Shown: positions 17,766 to 27,024, numbered from the stretch's first letter. The stretch: 64,000 nucleotides of DNA from Hymenobacter armeniacus (GCF_014699055.1 NZ_JACXAC010000004.1:558001-622000); one strand, 5' to 3'. Notes: generated by a model from the letters alone, not told the origin. A program made the numbers and translations.

Positions 17766-18679
17766 GCGTGCCCGGTGAGCGAGGAAGCCTCAATGAAAAT
17801 CTTGCTAAACTCGGGATACTGTGCTTTGATGCTGGTTTGCAGGCGCTCCACGGCCTGCTCCACCTCCACGGCCGTCAGGTGGTCGTGAAAGGCAATGTCG
17901 AGTGCCAGAATGGCATCGGCCGGGCCGAGGTACATGGTGAGGGGGGCGCGGAGCTGGCCCACGGCCGCATCTTGCTGGGCCAGGGCTTCGAGGCGGCCCA
18001 GCACGTCGGGGTTGGCGCCTTCGCCCACCAGCAGGCCCTTGGCTTCCGTGAGCATGAACACGGCCATGCCCACCAGCAGCGCCCCGATGGTCATGGATGC
18101 CGCGCCGTCGAAGTACAGATTATTCAGCAAGTGCCCGAAGAAAATGCCAGCCAGCGCAATCATCAAGCCCACGAGCGCGGCCAGGTCTTCGAGCAAAATG
18201 GCAAACACCGCCGGGTCGCGGCTGGTGCGCAGCGCCTGCCAGAAGCCCTGCTCGCCCTGCGTCTTTTTGAACTCGCGGTAGGCCAGCGTGCAGGCCACGC
18301 CCTCAAACACGATGGCCAGCCCCAGCACCCAGTAGTTCCAGGTGGGGTCGGTGAGCGGGGCGGGGTTGCGGAGGTACTGATAACCTTTATAAAGCGACAT
18401 GCCGCCGCCTACGGCAAATATCAAAACGGCCACAATCACCGTCCAGAAGTAGATTTCCTTGCTGTGGCCGAAGGGGTGGCGCGCGTCGGCGGGCCGGGCG
18501 CTGCGGTTCATGCCCAGCAGGATGAGCAGGCCGTTGCCGCTGTCCACGAGCGAGTGGATGCCTTCCGACATCATGGCCGCGCTGCCGGTGAAGCCCGCCG
18601 CCACAAACTTGGAAACGGCAATGGCCAAGTTGGCCCCAATGGCGCCGTACACCACGATTTTGGAAGAGCTGCCCGCCAT
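17759..18679 (-). CDS. Cation diffusion facilitator (CDF) transporter, copy A
   Basis: A 306-residue CDF antiporter, first of the three tandem copies in transcription order. The helix-2 pair is His42/Asp46 and the helix-5 segment LLEDLAALVG (Glu164, Asp165) matches copy B. The C-terminal domain carries TMYLGPADAILALDIAFH. The start ATG at 18679 is preceded by an AT-rich leader and a palindromic hairpin in the divergent gap with the permease gene. The stop codon lies in a second copy of the same hairpin family. Confidence 0.9.
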   Translation of the reverse strand: MAGSSSKIVVYGAIGANLAIAVSKFVAAGFTGSAAMMSEGIHSLVDSGNGLLILLGMNRSARPADARHPFGHSKEIYFWTVIVAVLIFAVGGGMSLYKGYQYLRNPAPLTDPTWNYWVLGLAIVFEGVACTLAYREFKKTQGEQGFWQALRTSRDPAVFAILLEDLAALVGLMIALAGIFFGHLLNNLYFDGAASMTIGALLVGMAVFMLTEAKGLLVGEGANPDVLGRLEALAQQDAAVGQLRAPLTMYLGPADAILALDIAFHDHLTAVEVEQAVERLQTSIKAQYPEFSKIFIEASSLTGHAR

Positions 18680-18745
18680 GGATTTTAAATGAAGATTTGA
18701 TGAAGCACTGGCGGGGCTTACGCAGGGAATGGGGGCGACGTTGGA

Positions 18746-18779
18746 AAGTAGCGCGGACTGTGCAGTTCGCGCTACTTTC
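18746..18779. repeat. Palindromic repeat, GTAGCGCG family
   Basis: AAAGTAGCGCGGACT and its near complement ending GCGCTACTTT surround a 4-nt loop, just upstream of the permease ATG (18785) and divergent from CDF copy A. Same core as the repeat at 17733-17765. Confidence 0.7.
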
Positions 18780-18784
18780 GCCCC

Positions 18785-20188
18785 ATGTCCGCACCCACTT
18801 TGCAGCGCCGCCTCGGCTTGGTCCAGGCCACGGCGCTAAATATGATAGACATGGTGGGCATTGGCCCCTTTGTCACCCTGCCGCTCGTGATGGGCTTCAT
18901 GGGCCCGAACTTTCTGCTGGCCTGGTTAGTAGGCGCCGCCCTGGCCTCCGTCGATGGCCTCATCTGGAGCGAGCTGGGTGCCGCCTACCCCGAAGCCGGC
19001 GGCAGCTACCGCTTCCTCAAGCTGGCCTACGGCGAGCAGAAGTGGGGCCGCTACATGTCGTTTCTCTACGTGTGGCAAACGCTCATTCAGTCGCCGCTGG
19101 TGCTGGCGTCCGGCGCCATCGGCTTCGCCCAATATTTCGGCTACCTCGTGCCGATGACCGAATGGTGGCAGCCCAAAGCCGTGGCCGGTGGCGTGGTGCT
19201 GCTGCTCATCGTGCTGCTCTACCGCCGCATCGAGGACATTGGCAAGCTGGGCGTGGCGCTGTGGGTGGGCGTGCTCGGGCTCATGGGCTGGCTGATTTTC
19301 GGCGGCGTCACGCACCCCAACCACCACGTGGCCATTTTTCCGGAAGGCGGCTTTCCGGCCTTGCCGGGCCTGCTTATTTCCGTCGCCATGGGCCAGGCGG
19401 CCGTCAAAACCATCTATTCCTACCTCGGCTACTACAACGTGTGCCACCTCGGCGCCGAAATCAAAGGTCCGGAAAAGGTCATCCCGCGCAGCATTTTCCT
19501 GAGCATCCTGGGCATTGCGGCGCTATACCTGTTGCTGAACTGGAGCGTGGGTACCGTTATTCCGTGGCAGGAAGTGCAGGGTTGGCAGGCCAGCGCCGGC
19601 GACAAGTCGCAGTTCATCGTGAGTGTGTTTGTGGAGCGGCTCTACGGGCCGGCGGCTGCCACCTTTGCCACGGCGCTGGTGCTGCTGGTGGCATTTGCCT
19701 CGCTGTTTGCGGTGCTGCTGGGCTACTCGCGCATCCCCTACGCGGCGGCGGCCGACGGCGAGTTCCTGCCCGTGTTCGGCAAACTGCACCCCACCAAAAA
19801 CTTCCCCTACGTCTCGCTGCTGCTGCTGGGCGGCGTGGGCTTCGTGTTCAGCCTGCTGTTCCGGCTGGGCGAGGTGATTTCGGCCATTCTGGCCATGCGC
19901 ATTCTGGTGCAGTTTGTGGGCCAGGCGGTGGGGCTGGTGCTGTTGCGGCGACGGCGCGGCACGGCCGCGCTGCCCTTCAAGATGCCGCTGTATCCGTTGC
20001 CGGTTATTCTGGCCATCATCGTGTGGCTGTTTGTGTTCGTGGGCATCGCGCCGGCTGAGGTGACGTGGGGCGGGATGCATTTCAAGCTCTATTTCCAGTT
20101 CGCCGCGCTGGGCATGATGGCGCTAGGTACCGTAGCTTTCTTGCTCTGGAGCCGCAGCTTGAAGCGGTGGCCTTTTCAACCGCAGTAG
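18785..20188 (+). CDS. APC family amino acid permease
   Basis: A 467-residue integral membrane transporter with about 12 hydrophobic helices. The start LGLVQATALNMIDMVGIGPF is the conserved helix-1 glycine-rich substrate site of the APC superfamily, followed by WSELGAAYPEAGGSY (helix 2-3 signature). It probably carries an amino acid or amine by proton or sodium symport or by exchange; the substrate is not deducible. TACTTTCG, a one-mismatch -7 element, lies in the repeat directly upstream. Terminated by the hairpin at 20252. Confidence 0.88.
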   Translation: MSAPTLQRRLGLVQATALNMIDMVGIGPFVTLPLVMGFMGPNFLLAWLVGAALASVDGLIWSELGAAYPEAGGSYRFLKLAYGEQKWGRYMSFLYVWQTLIQSPLVLASGAIGFAQYFGYLVPMTEWWQPKAVAGGVVLLLIVLLYRRIEDIGKLGVALWVGVLGLMGWLIFGGVTHPNHHVAIFPEGGFPALPGLLISVAMGQAAVKTIYSYLGYYNVCHLGAEIKGPEKVIPRSIFLSILGIAALYLLLNWSVGTVIPWQEVQGWQASAGDKSQFIVSVFVERLYGPAAATFATALVLLVAFASLFAVLLGYSRIPYAAAADGEFLPVFGKLHPTKNFPYVSLLLLGGVGFVFSLLFRLGEVISAILAMRILVQFVGQAVGLVLLRRRRGTAALPFKMPLYPLPVILAIIVWLFVFVGIAPAEVTWGGMHFKLYFQFAALGMMALGTVAFLLWSRSLKRWPFQPQ

Positions 20189-20251
20189 AGCTGCAGACTG
20201 GGGCAGCAAGTACGTTTTGAGCCTTGGTGCTCGAAGCTCTACAAAATGCGG

Positions 20252-20285
20252 AAAGGACGATGCCGGGCCCGGCATCGTCCTTTTT
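20252..20285 (+). terminator. Rho-independent terminator of the permease gene
   Basis: A 16-bp perfect palindrome centred on CCGGGCCCGG (stem AAAGGACGATGCCGGG) followed by a T run, 64 bp after the permease stop. It may also end the convergent FG-GAP gene. Confidence 0.88.
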
Positions 20286-20317
20286 CGTGCTTGCGCCAGC
20301 GCCCAGCCGCATAGCTA

Positions 20318-23300
20318 TTATTCCTTCACGATGCGCCGAACGATGGTTTCGCCGGTGCCCGTGCGCAGTTCCAGCAGATAGATGCCCGTGGGCAGGCCAC
20401 TCAGGTTCAACTGTCCGGCTGCTGTCAGGGGTTGCACAGGCCGGACTTGTCGGCCTAGGGCATCGCGCAGAGTGGCAGAGCGCAAGTCGCTTCCGGCCGG
20501 GGCCGTTATTGTGAGGCGGTCGTGCACCGGCACCGGATGTAGTTGCAGCCCCGCCAGCGCGGCGTTGCGCGCGGCCAACACCACTGTAAACGTGCCGGTG
20601 CTAACGGCTTGGCCCTGCGGGGTCGTCACCACCAGTTGGCCCGTGGTGGCGCCCACCGGCACGGTGGCAATAATCTGCGTGGCCGAAACCACTGTGAAAA
20701 CCGCCGCAACGCCATTAAACGTGACCGCTGTGGCGCCCGCTAGCGACGTTCCGGTAATGACCACCGTGGTGCCGGGGGCGGCATTGGCAGGTGTAAAGCT
20801 GATGATGCTTGGCAAAGCCCCGTTGAAAACCACCGAAACGGCAGGTACGGCGCCGCCGCTCACAAAATCCAAGTCGCCGTCGCCGTCCACGTCGCCCAGG
20901 GCAATGCCGCCACACGCCAGGGCCAGCCCGGTGCTGTTGCCAAAACGCCCCTGGCCATCGTTGCGGAAAACGGTCAGCCCATTCGAGGAATTCCGGGCCG
21001 CCAGTAGGTCGAGGTCGCCGTCGGCGTCCACGTCGCCCACAGCAATGCTGTTGTAGGAACCACCCGCCGTCAGCACGGTGGCCGCAGCGGGGGGGAAAGT
21101 ACCATTGCCGGCGTTCAGCGCTACCGTAATGGGAGCCGGGAAACCGGCGGACGGACTGTCGCCGGTAGCAATCAGGTCCAGGTCGCCATCGCCGTCCACG
21201 TCCTTGGTTTCCAATTGGACGGGGCCATCGGCAATGGCCACGGTGCTGAAAGCGACGAACTGGCCGGTGCCATTGTTATTCCAGATGCTGACGCGCGAGT
21301 TACCGTACGCGGCCACCACTAGGTCGAGGTCACCGTCGTTGTCCATGTCGCTGAGCTTCGCGTCATACAGTGTGGTCCACATCTGCAGGCTCGCGGCTAT
21401 CTGCAGCGCCGTACTCCCCGAGAAGTTGCCCTGCCCATCGTTGGTGCGCACGTACGCGTAGCCGTTGGTGCTCACGGCCACTAGGTCCAGGTCGCCATCG
21501 GCGTCGAGGTCGCCGGTTGTCAGCGCAGCGGTAACGCCCGCAAACGGCACTTGCGCCGTGCCCGAAAAAACGCCGCTGCCGTTGTTCAGCCGTACGTAAG
21601 CCTTGCTGCCGCCCACCGTTTCCAACGCCAGCAGGTCCAGGTCGCCGTCGCCATCCACATCGGCCAGTTCCAGGGAGAGCGGTACAATGGCCAGCGCCAA
21701 GTCCCGGTTGACGGTGAAGGCGCCGCTGCCGTTGTTCAGCCGGACGTGAACGGTGCCCGTGGTTCCGTTCGACGACACGGCCAGGAGGTCGAGGTCGCCG
21801 TCGTTGTCCAGGTCGGCCAGGGCCGGACTGCCGGGCGCTATGCCCGTGGCCACGGGCGTGCCCACGGCAAACACGCCCCGGCCCGTGCCGCTAGCCGCCG
21901 CCGTGAAGCTGTAGACCTGAGGCAAAAACTGGGTTGCGCCAGTATCCTGCAGGGTTTCTGGCAGCGTCACGCTCACCGTTTCGCCGGGGGCGAACGGCCG
22001 GGCCGGGGCCAGCGAAAGCGTGTTCGACCCGCCGCCCGTGCGTGTGCCCGGCAGCCGCCCCCCGCTTTGGCTCCCAAACACGGCCAGCCCGAGTGCCGAA
22101 GCCGCCGTGATGGGCTGCGAGAATTGCGCCGCAACCGTGCTGGTTACGGGCGCTGCCACGGCATTGCGGGCCGGGGTGCGCCCGGTCACAGTAATCTGCG
22201 TCAGCACCGTATAGTTGGTGGCCGAGGTGGCGGTGCCCGCGGCATTTGTCACGCTCACCGGCCCGGTGGTGGCGCCCGCGGGCACCGTCACGGTAATTTG
22301 GGTGGCCGAGTTAATCACAAAACCCGGCGCGGCCGTGCCGTTGAACTGTACGCCGGTAACGCCAATGAAGTCGTTGCCTGTGAGCACCACCGTGGCCCCC
22401 ACCAGCCCGCTGGCCGGCGCAAAGGCAACCACGGCCGGCAAGGCCACCCGTTCGTTCCAGCGCAAATCAATTCTGGGCGCGTTGCTTGTAGCCGTCGGCA
22501 TAGCCAAATCAAGGTCGCCGTCGCCATCCAGGTCGGCCAGCGCGCCGCCCTGGGGGTAGGAGCCAGTAGGCACCGCCTGCGCGCCCGAAAAGGTGCCATT
22601 TCCGCTATTGAGCCGCACATTCACCAAGCCGTTGCTGTTTTGGTCGGTGCTGGTGATAGTCAGGTCCAGGTCGCCGTCAGCGTCGAGGTCACCCAGCAAC
22701 ACGCTGGCCCGGTAACCAATGGTAAGCGGTGCACCGGCGGTGAAAATGCCATTGCCGTTGTTGAATAGCACTACCGTGCCACCAAATGGAGGCACGTTGC
22801 CACCGAGTGGAAGCACCGCATCCAAGTCGCCGTCGCCGTCTAGGTCGCCCAGGGCCATTCGTTCCTGCGGAATGCCGCCGGCCGGGCCCGGGGTGATGAT
22901 GCCGGGCGCCAGGCGTTGGAAGATGCCGGCGCCATTGTTTAGCTGCACACTGAGCGTGCCGTTGGGCAGCAGGGCCACCACATCCAGGTCGCCGTCGCCG
23001 TCCACATCTCCTAGTTCGAGGTCTAGGGGAGCACGGCCCACAAACAGATTGTAAACCCGGGAAAAAGCGCCGGTGCCGTCATTCAGCCGCACCCGAGCGC
23101 TGTCGCCGCTGATGACCGGAAAGACCACGTCCTGGTCGCCGTCAGCATCCAGGTCGCCCACGGCCAATCGGTGCATGCTGCCGGTCATAGCGTAGGTCGA
23201 GGAAATGGCAAAAGCGCCACTGCCGTTGTTCCGAAATACGGTGGCCGTGCTGTTTGCCGTCGAGTTGGAAGTGCTTATGCTCACCAGGTCTAGGTCATCG

Positions 23301-25540
23301 TCGTTGTCCACGTCCACAAGAGCCACATCGTAGGGAATCAATGGCAGCGCGGTGCTTTGCCCGGCCACAAACCCTCCAATGCCGTTGTTGAGTTGAATTT
23401 TGATGTTGTTGCCAAGGCTGTTGGCAATGACCAAATCCAGGTCGCCGTCTTTGTCTACATCGCCGGCCACCACCTGCGCCGACTCGCTGCTGAGGGCAAT
23501 GGCCGAGCTGCCCGTGAACGTGCCCCGGCCCGGTCCCGTGGCGGCGGCCGTGAATTGGTACACTTGCCCCAGCACGTGCGCTCCGGCCGCACTTTGCAGG
23601 CTGGCCGGCACGCTCACGCTCACGGCCTCGCCGGGCGCAAAGCCCTGCGTTGGGGCAAAGGAAAGCGCGGCTGTGCCGCCGCCCGTCAGCACGCCGGGGC
23701 GTTTGCCCCGGCGCTGGGCGCCGTGCACCACCAAGCCCCCCGCCGAAACGCTGCTGATGGCCTGCGTAAAGCCAATGGCCACCGGCGCGGTTGGCGACAC
23801 GGCCACCGCGTGGCGGGCCGGAGCTACGCTGGTAATGGCCAGGGGCATCGTCACGTCAAAGGACGCCGCCGTGGTGCCCGCGGGCGTCATCACCGTCAGC
23901 GGGCCGGAAGTGGCACCCGACGGTATGGTGACGGTGATGCGCATGGGCGAATTCACGACAAATCCCGCCAGCGGCGTGCCGTTGAGTGCCACGCGGGTCG
24001 CACCCGTGAAGTTGCGGCCCGCAATGTCCAGCACTGTGCCCGCCGGCCCCGCCGGCGGGGCCAGGTAGGTGATGGCCGGCCCCGCGGCCAGCTCATTGGG
24101 GTACACCCGCACCGTGGCGTTATTGCTGTTGATGGTGAGCGCCAGCAAGTCGAGGTCCAGGTCGCCGTCCAGGTCGCCCGTCACTACCTCTTGTGGCATG
24201 ATACCGTTTACAATGGGCGCCACCGGTATGGAGGCGGTGAAGTTTCCGGCCCCGTCGTTCAGCCGGCCGCCCGCCGTAGTCATGAGGTCAAGGTCGCCGT
24301 CGGCATCCAGGTCCGCCAGTGCCAGGCCGCGGCCCGGGAGTTGGGTCTCAATGACGCCACCGAAGGTGCCAAGGCCGTTGTTGAGACGCAGGGTCACAGT
24401 TGCATTGTTGTAGTTGTTCACCAGCAGGTCTAGGTCGCCGTCGTTGTCTACGTCGCCCAACTGGACCCGCTCCGGGGCCGCGCCGGCCGCCAGGGCCGGG
24501 CCATTGTTGAAGGTTCCGTTGCCGTTGTTCAGGCAAATGCTGACGCTGCCGTCTGTTTGCCCGCCAGCCGAGCAGCCCATCACCACATCTAGGTCCCCGT
24601 CGTTGTCCACGTCGCCCACCGCCAAGCCGGCAGCCTGGTACCGGGTGGGAAAAATACGGTCAGTGCCCACGAAGGTGCCCGCGCCGTTATTAAAGCGCAG
24701 GTCGGCGTACCCCATAGCATTCAGGGCCAGCAGGTCGGCGTCGCCGTCGGCGTCCACATCGGCCAGCACCAATTGCCGCGTCCTGGCCGAAAGGCTAACG
24801 CTGCCCGCCGGCGCGAAAGCCCCTGCCCCGTTATTAAGAAGCACGTCTGCTGACCAGGCGTTAGGACCGGCGAGCAAGTCCAAATCGCCGTCGTTGTCTA
24901 CATCGGCCAAGGCCAGAACCGACGCCAGCACCGGAATGTCGGGCATGCTGACGAAAGCGCCCGCGCCCGAGTTGAAGCGAACAGCAACGTCCGTAAACTG
25001 GCTGCCTACCACAAAGTCGAGGTCGCCATCGTTGTCGAGGTCGCCCACGGCTATAGCGGTGGCTGCATTGGGAAACGTTAGGTCGGTGCCTGCCCCAAAA
25101 TTGGCTTGCCCCGTGCCGCCCGCTGCGGCCCTAAACTGATACACCTGCTTCGTGACCGCGCTGCCGCTGGTGTTCTGCATGGTGGCTGGCACGGTCACGC
25201 TCACCACCTCGCCCGGCGCAAAATCCCGGGCCGGGTCCAGCGTCAGCGTATTTGTGCCCCCGCCCGTTACCACGCCCGCCACTTGGCCCCGTTGGCTGCC
25301 GACAAGGCGCAGATTAGGCGCCGTACTGGCCGAAATGGGCTGCGAAAAACCAAGTGAAACGTTGCCTGACCGGCTGGCGGCCAGTGCGTTTCGGGCCGGC
25401 TGCCGCGTGAGTAGGCTGGGCGCCTGCGCGCGACTGGGCACGGCCGTCAGCCACAGCAGCCCCAACGCCAAGCCGCCACGCATCACGCGCCAAAGCGCTT
25501 TTTTTTCTGATAAAAGACCAACAAGAGTAGAAAGGAGCAT
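20318..25540 (-). CDS. Giant T9SS-exported FG-GAP/VCBS repeat protein (three 7-repeat blocks)
   Basis: A 1740-residue surface or secreted protein. After a signal peptide (ending SRAQA) the same module occurs three times: an Ig-like Big_5-type domain (RNALAAS..., ending VYQFRAA), seven FG-GAP/VCBS repeats, and an IPT/TIG domain (for example APPAGPAGTVLDIAGRNFTG). I count seven Ca-binding DxDxDGDxD-type loops in each block, 21 in all, which would build three seven-bladed beta-propellers. The last ~75 residues are a T9SS sorting domain (LQLHPVPVHDRLTITAP to ETIVRRIVKE). The ATG at 25540 precedes the signal peptide; longer frames upstream lack one. Likely an adhesin or a calcium-dependent binding protein. 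Confidence 0.92.
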   Translation of the reverse strand: MLLSTLVGLLSEKKALWRVMRGGLALGLLWLTAVPSRAQAPSLLTRQPARNALAASRSGNVSLGFSQPISASTAPNLRLVGSQRGQVAGVVTGGGTNTLTLDPARDFAPGEVVSVTVPATMQNTSGSAVTKQVYQFRAAAGGTGQANFGAGTDLTFPNAATAIAVGDLDNDGDLDFVVGSQFTDVAVRFNSGAGAFVSMPDIPVLASVLALADVDNDGDLDLLAGPNAWSADVLLNNGAGAFAPAGSVSLSARTRQLVLADVDADGDADLLALNAMGYADLRFNNGAGTFVGTDRIFPTRYQAAGLAVGDVDNDGDLDVVMGCSAGGQTDGSVSICLNNGNGTFNNGPALAAGAAPERVQLGDVDNDGDLDLLVNNYNNATVTLRLNNGLGTFGGVIETQLPGRGLALADLDADGDLDLMTTAGGRLNDGAGNFTASIPVAPIVNGIMPQEVVTGDLDGDLDLDLLALTINSNNATVRVYPNELAAGPAITYLAPPAGPAGTVLDIAGRNFTGATRVALNGTPLAGFVVNSPMRITVTIPSGATSGPLTVMTPAGTTAASFDVTMPLAITSVAPARHAVAVSPTAPVAIGFTQAISSVSAGGLVVHGAQRRGKRPGVLTGGGTAALSFAPTQGFAPGEAVSVSVPASLQSAAGAHVLGQVYQFTAAATGPGRGTFTGSSAIALSSESAQVVAGDVDKDGDLDLVIANSLGNNIKIQLNNGIGGFVAGQSTALPLIPYDVALVDVDNDDDLDLVSISTSNSTANSTATVFRNNGSGAFAISSTYAMTGSMHRLAVGDLDADGDQDVVFPVISGDSARVRLNDGTGAFSRVYNLFVGRAPLDLELGDVDGDGDLDVVALLPNGTLSVQLNNGAGIFQRLAPGIITPGPAGGIPQERMALGDLDGDGDLDAVLPLGGNVPPFGGTVVLFNNGNGIFTAGAPLTIGYRASVLLGDLDADGDLDLTITSTDQNSNGLVNVRLNSGNGTFSGAQAVPTGSYPQGGALADLDGDGDLDLAMPTATSNAPRIDLRWNERVALPAVVAFAPASGLVGATVVLTGNDFIGVTGVQFNGTAAPGFVINSATQITVTVPAGATTGPVSVTNAAGTATSATNYTVLTQITVTGRTPARNAVAAPVTSTVAAQFSQPITAASALGLAVFGSQSGGRLPGTRTGGGSNTLSLAPARPFAPGETVSVTLPETLQDTGATQFLPQVYSFTAAASGTGRGVFAVGTPVATGIAPGSPALADLDNDGDLDLLAVSSNGTTGTVHVRLNNGSGAFTVNRDLALAIVPLSLELADVDGDGDLDLLALETVGGSKAYVRLNNGSGVFSGTAQVPFAGVTAALTTGDLDADGDLDLVAVSTNGYAYVRTNDGQGNFSGSTALQIAASLQMWTTLYDAKLSDMDNDGDLDLVVAAYGNSRVSIWNNNGTGQFVAFSTVAIADGPVQLETKDVDGDGDLDLIATGDSPSAGFPAPITVALNAGNGTFPPAAATVLTAGGSYNSIAVGDVDADGDLDLLAARNSSNGLTVFRNDGQGRFGNSTGLALACGGIALGDVDGDGDLDFVSGGAVPAVSVVFNGALPSIISFTPANAAPGTTVVITGTSLAGATAVTFNGVAAVFTVVSATQIIATVPVGATTGQLVVTTPQGQAVSTGTFTVVLAARNAALAGLQLHPVPVHDRLTITAPAGSDLRSATLRDALGRQVRPVQPLTAAGQLNLSGLPTGIYLLELRTGTGETIVRRIVKE

Positions 25541-25703
25541 AGTAACTGAGTAAGAAGCAATACAGGTCGGCGCTGGCACTTCCAGGAAGTGATGAGCAAA
25601 GTAAGCATTTCGCTCAGCGCTGGGCTGATAACAAAGGCAAGGCCTGGGAAATTGGGCTAGAATAAGTTGAGGCGTTACCTGCCGGCCACCGCCCCGAAGC
25701 GCA

Positions 25704-25766
25704 AAAACGCGGCCCCAGCGGCCACCCAACCGTTTTCAGGTTCGAGTGACCACTGGGGCCGCGTTT
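25704..25766 (-). terminator. Possible terminator hairpin after glycosyltransferase gene
   Basis: AAACGCGGCCCCAG (25704-25717) pairs with CTGGGGCCGCGTTT (25753-25766) across a loop of about 35 nt, with a short T run on the minus strand side. It lies just downstream of the stop at 25788. Confidence 0.55.
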
Positions 25767-25787
25767 GTGGGTCCGAATGCCGGGAAG

Positions 25788-26876
25788 CTACGCCGTCAGT
25801 TCGCGGAACAGCTGCAGGTAGTGCCCGCGCTCCGAAATCACCGAATACTGGTCCACCACCGTCTGGCGGCCGGCGCGGCCCATTTCCAGGCGCAGGGCTT
25901 CGTTGTCGATGAGGCGGCTGATTTTGTCCACCCACTCGTCGGGCTGGTCGGCCAGATAGCCGTTCACGCCGTCCTGAATGATGGTCGAATTCACGCCCAC
26001 CGGCGACATCAGCGTGGCGATTTCCAGGGCCATGTACTGCAAGCCTTTCAGGCCGCACTTGCCCTTGGCCCACTCCGTGTCGGGCAGCGGCATGATGCCC
26101 ACGTCGATTTCAGACAGGTCCTCAATCTCGGTGTTTTTGCGCCAAGGCAGACCCACAATGCCGAGCTCCTCGTTGCGGTAGCTGCCGTCGCCGATGACTT
26201 TGAAGTATATCTTGTCGCCGTACTTGGCCTTGAGCTTGCGCAGGGCCGGAATGGCCGTTTCGAAGTGCTCGATGGTGGTGAAGCTGCCGCTCCAGCCCAC
26301 GCACACGCGGCCGGGGTGCGGCGGCAGCTTGGCGCGCTGGTACTCGTCGGTGTCGATGGTGGTGGGCACAATCACCACGTTCTTGTTGAACTGCCGCGAA
26401 TAATTGGCCAGGTACTCGTTGCCCGCAAAAATCATGTCCGACGCGGCGATGATGTCCTTCGTCTTGTCGGGGTTTTTCAGGAACAGCAGCTTGGTGTTGG
26501 CGCCCACTGCTTCGCCTTGGTTGCGCCAGATGGAATCGTCGAAGTCGAATACCACCTTGGCCTTCGACTTCGCAAACAGCTGCTCAAAAATGGTGGTGCC
26601 AATCATGAACGCCTCGCGCTGGATAAACACGATGTCGTATTTGCCCAAGTCCAGCACGTTGCCCAGGCGCTTGGCCGCGCTCTTGAGGAAGATTTTCAGC
26701 TTGCCGAAGTAGTTGCCGGGGCTGTAGAGCACCTTGTCGTCTTCGGCCGAAATCAGGTACGAGTAGTCGCTGTCGAAGCCGTTTTCGCGCAGGTAGTCGA
26801 TGTATTGCTCAAAGCGGAACCGCTGCGAGGGCGAACGGTCGGGCCGGTGCATGGCCACCCAGAGGATGCGTTTCAT
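25788..26876 (-). CDS. Glycosyltransferase (GT-B, family 4/1-like)
   Basis: A 362-residue soluble GT-B enzyme. The N-terminal domain has a Rossmann-like start (MKRILWVAMHRPDRSPSQRFRFEQY) and VVFDFDDSIW. The C-terminal domain has VCVGWSGSFTTIEHF, IDVGIMPLPDTEWAKGKCG, then LKGLQYMALEIATLMSPVGVN, the nucleotide-sugar-binding region. It probably transfers a sugar to a polysaccharide or lipid carrier. The neighbouring epimerase gene (27025-28026, same strand) could supply the sugar nucleotide, but a 35-bp-arm inverted repeat separates the two. Confidence 0.85.
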   Translation of the reverse strand: MKRILWVAMHRPDRSPSQRFRFEQYIDYLRENGFDSDYSYLISAEDDKVLYSPGNYFGKLKIFLKSAAKRLGNVLDLGKYDIVFIQREAFMIGTTIFEQLFAKSKAKVVFDFDDSIWRNQGEAVGANTKLLFLKNPDKTKDIIAASDMIFAGNEYLANYSRQFNKNVVIVPTTIDTDEYQRAKLPPHPGRVCVGWSGSFTTIEHFETAIPALRKLKAKYGDKIYFKVIGDGSYRNEELGIVGLPWRKNTEIEDLSEIDVGIMPLPDTEWAKGKCGLKGLQYMALEIATLMSPVGVNSTIIQDGVNGYLADQPDEWVDKISRLIDNEALRLEMGRAGRQTVVDQYSVISERGHYLQLFRELTA

Positions 26877-26902
26877 TCAGGTGCTAAAAAGGATAAAAAT
26901 TG

Positions 26903-26994
26903 AACGTCATGCAGAGCGGAGCGAAGCATCTCGCGTGCAAGAGTAAATGATTACTACCACACGCGAGATGCTTCGCTCCGCTCTGCATGACGTT
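26903..26994. repeat. Perfect inverted repeat with 35-bp arms
   Basis: The left arm (26903-26937) begins AACGTCATGCAGAGCGGAGC and ends CATCTCGCGTG. The right arm (26960-26994) is its exact reverse complement; the spacer is 22 bp. It lies between the epimerase stop and the glycosyltransferase start. No transposase or other coding content is present, so it resembles a MITE/REP-like palindromic element. Confidence 0.92.
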
Positions 26995-27024
26995 CTCTCA
27001 AACGATACTTAAAAATGCATCAAC

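Noticed and set aside
20318-25540. Frequent short direct repeats resembling a CRISPR or satellite array (variants of GGTCGAGGTCGCCGTC)
   Set aside because: They are in frame, unequally spaced at about 150-250 bp and encode the DxDxDGDxD calcium loops of FG-GAP repeats.
26903-26994. Insertion sequence
   Set aside because: No transposase frame between or near the arms; the element is only 92 bp.
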